Made by a program: the position numbers and the translations under genes. Source: Actinomycetota bacterium (GTDB lineage: Bacteria > Actinomycetota > Geothermincolia > Fen-727 > Anoxymicrobiaceae). From it: DNA of 6,981 nt. Below, one piece after another: positions 5,835 through 6,981 of this stretch. The stretch is from assembly GCA_003154635.1 (NCBI GenBank), contig PMDX01000100.1, positions 445-7,425 of the forward strand. The letters run 5' to 3'. How positions within the stretch are numbered: position 1 is the first letter of the stretch; every line of letters begins with the position of its first letter. The notes below the pieces were generated by a model that worked only from the letters and a program-made list of their open reading frames with translations, was not told where the DNA came from and ran no database searches.

Positions 5835-6602
5835 TTAGTCGTCTTCCGATTCAATCAACGATCGATAAGCCTCTACCACCGACGGCATGGTCTCGCCCGC
5901 CCGGCCTTGAAGGATGATATCCGCCAGGTCGTCGAAGGCCGTAGAAGCAATATTAACAAATATCAGCATTGCCTGGTTTCTTCGGGCGTATGTCGGCAGC
6001 GATGCCGCGGGGAAGACCTCGAGCCCGCAGCCGATGACAATCATGAGATCGCAGTTGTTGGCCATTTCGACCGCGCGCGACAGGACCGGGGCGTTCAGTG
6101 GCTCGCCGAACAGCACAACGTCGGGTTTGATTGTCCCGCCGCAGTTCTTGCAGCAGGGGACCTGGCCCGCCCTGGCGTCGTCTTTTATCTCGTGGTACTC
6201 GTGCCGCGTCCCGCAGATGAGGCACGTACCGGTGCGATACGTTCCGTGGAGCTCGAGCACGGTCGTGCTGCCGGCGCGCTGGTGCAGGTGGTCTATGTTC
6301 TGCGTGATGACCGCGCCGCATTTCCCCATGTGCTCCAGCTCGCTCAGAGCGTAGTGCGCCGCGTTCGGTTCTGCGTCCTCGAGCAGTGGATTGAGGTCTT
6401 CGGCCATGGACCAGAACTTCGTCGGGTCGTTGACGAAAGACTCGAATGTCGCGTAGACGGAGGGGTCGTATCGCGTCCACAACCCACCTGGGGAGCGAAA
6501 GTCCGGGATGCCCGATTCGACAGAGATACCGGCGCCTGTCAGGACTATTACCTTGTTAGCGGCCCGGATCATGCGCGCTGCTTTTATAATATCCGTTTCC
6601 AC
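5835..6602 (-). CDS. Sir2-family NAD-dependent protein deacylase
   Basis: Cytoplasmic sirtuin that uses NAD to remove acyl groups from lysines, giving nicotinamide and O-acetyl-ADP-ribose. It has 255 residues from GTG 6602, a normal bacterial length. Motifs: GAGIS (23-27) and PDFRS (33-37) for NAD, TQNIDHLH (100-107), catalytic His119 in ELHGTY, a zinc site of Cys127-x-x-Cys130 and Cys151-x-x-Cys154 (Cys150 is adjacent), and FGE (165-167). The usual GTS before L-x-V-x-P reads GCG (191-193), an odd change at the NAD site. The tyrosine and arginine typical of desuccinylases (SIRT5/CobB type) are absent where they would precede EPNA, so deacetylation is more likely. GTG 6602 was chosen because GGAGG lies ten bases upstream; GTG 6656 lacks any such site. 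The next gene follows within 15 bases. Confidence 0.94.
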   Translation of the reverse strand: METDIIKAARMIRAANKVIVLTGAGISVESGIPDFRSPGGLWTRYDPSVYATFESFVNDPTKFWSMAEDLNPLLEDAEPNAAHYALSELEHMGKCGAVITQNIDHLHQRAGSTTVLELHGTYRTGTCLICGTRHEYHEIKDDARAGQVPCCKNCGGTIKPDVVLFGEPLNAPVLSRAVEMANNCDLMIVIGCGLEVFPAASLPTYARRNQAMLIFVNIASTAFDDLADIILQGRAGETMPSVVEAYRSLIESEDD

Positions 6603-6612
6603 CGGGCATTGA

Positions 6613-6617
6613 CCTCC
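6613..6617 (-). promoter_or_regulatory. Strong ribosome binding site selecting GTG 6602
   Basis: GGAGG on the minus strand lies ten bases before GTG 6602. This shortens the Sir2 protein by 18 residues relative to the longest open frame starting at GTG 6656, and removes an N-terminal extension that is Gly/Arg-rich and unlike the family. Confidence 0.7.
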
Positions 6618-6656
6618 GCCCCTGAGAGCCGGCTCCCCTGACCGGTTGTGGGACAC

Positions 6657-6821
6657 CGCTCTGATTGCAGTCGCCAGGCCGTAGCCATATAGGGGACTTC
6701 GCGACTAGTTTACCACAACGACATGCCCGAGCATGTTGTCAAGAAACACCCCACCGTGACGCGGCACGGAGGCCTTGAAGACCTCGAATTCTCGCATGTG
6801 CGCGGGCAGATGCGCTGGAGC
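6657..6821 (-). other. glyA to sir2 intergenic region with a dyad
   Basis: This spacer contains a six-base inverted repeat, ACATGC (6721-6726) and GCATGT (6731-6736), around four bases. Adjacent to it on the minus strand is a perfect -35 word TTGACA (6742-6737), but no -10 is found at 16-18 bases; TAAACT (6712-6707) is 24 bases away, and CTATAT-like bases occur further on near 6690. The dyad may be an operator or the 3' hairpin of the glyA transcript. No T-run follows it. It does not settle whether sir2 has its own promoter. Confidence 0.3.
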
Positions 6822-6981
6822 TCAAAACTCGGGATACAGGGGAAAACCGGCTATTAGCTCGCGCGCGCCGGAGCGCACCGATTCCAGGACCGCCGCGTTG
6901 TCCTTGTTCTTGAGAGCGCGGCTTATGAGCTCACCCAGGGTGTCCATATGCTCGGGCTTCATGCCGCGCGTGGTGACGGCG
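6822..6981 (-). CDS. glyA: Serine hydroxymethyltransferase, C-terminal end (partial)
   Basis: The last 52 residues of a pyridoxal-phosphate enzyme that converts serine and tetrahydrofolate to glycine and 5,10-methylene-tetrahydrofolate in the cytosol, the main source of one-carbon units. The gene enters from the right window edge and ends at TGA 6822-6824. The visible part starts AVTTRGMKPEHMD, the family's conserved C-terminal segment, continues with a helical stretch (LGELISRALKNKDN), and ends in FPLYPEF, the usual closing motif. The catalytic lysine and PLP-binding regions lie outside the window. It is upstream of sir2 in the same direction, with a gap of over 200 bases to the chosen sir2 start, so co-transcription is possible but not shown. 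Confidence 0.9.
   Translation of the reverse strand, partial: AVTTRGMKPEHMDTLGELISRALKNKDNAAVLESVRSGARELIAGFPLYPEF

Noticed and set aside
5619..6641. Long plus-strand open frame opposite sir2 and the UPF0182 start
   Set aside because: It spans two well-identified genes on the opposite strand, has no family resemblance, and is a common artefact of GC-rich coding sequence.
6603..6656. GTG start at 6656 for the Sir2 protein
   Set aside because: There is no ribosome binding site, and the extra 18 residues are Gly/Arg-rich and unlike sirtuin N-termini. GTG 6602 has GGAGG at ten bases.
6705..6797. 30-codon minus-strand open frame between glyA and sir2
   Set aside because: It has an ATG but no ribosome binding site and no recognisable family; too short to support alone.

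Overview
The window looks like a piece of a GC-rich bacterial chromosome, most likely from an actinobacterium or a related anaerobic Gram-positive lineage. The reasons are a UPF0182-family membrane protein (common in Actinobacteria and some Clostridia), a secreted coiled-coil NlpC/P60 peptidoglycan hydrolase of the kind found in monoderm bacteria, and GC-rich coding sequence that still uses ATA (Ile) and AGG/AGA (Arg) codons freely. That codon pattern argues against Streptomyces or Mycobacterium and is compatible with deep-branching anaerobic actinobacteria. This placement is inference.

Layout. Positions 1-359 hold no confident gene. They contain a very AT-rich island (25% GC by direct count over 121-220) with a good sigma70-type promoter (216-245), a candidate upstream promoter (126-155), and a compact repeat element (193-218) abutting the -35 box. 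These precede, on the plus strand, a secreted NlpC/P60 hydrolase (360-1442), a predicted lipoprotein metallophosphoesterase (1602-2468) and a 130-residue soluble protein that may carry an SCP2-like lipid-binding fold (2486-2878). The last two are 17 bases apart and probably form an operon.

Positions 2879-3011 lie between converging genes and hold three GC-rich stem-loops. The minus strand carries, in transcription order, the end of glyA (serine hydroxymethyltransferase, cut by the window edge, 6981-6822), a Sir2-type NAD-dependent deacylase (6602-5835) and a 935-residue UPF0182 membrane protein (5819-3012). Sir2 and UPF0182 are separated by only 15 bases and are likely co-transcribed.

The two sides seem functionally separate. 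The plus-strand genes suggest cell-envelope work: peptidoglycan cutting, an envelope-anchored phosphoesterase and possibly lipid binding. The minus-strand genes combine one-carbon metabolism, protein deacylation and an uncharacterised membrane protein. There is no sign of phage, transposon, CRISPR, tRNA or rRNA. The points most worth a second look are the hydrolase promoter element, the altered NAD-site motif in the Sir2 protein, and the Sir2-UPF0182 pairing.
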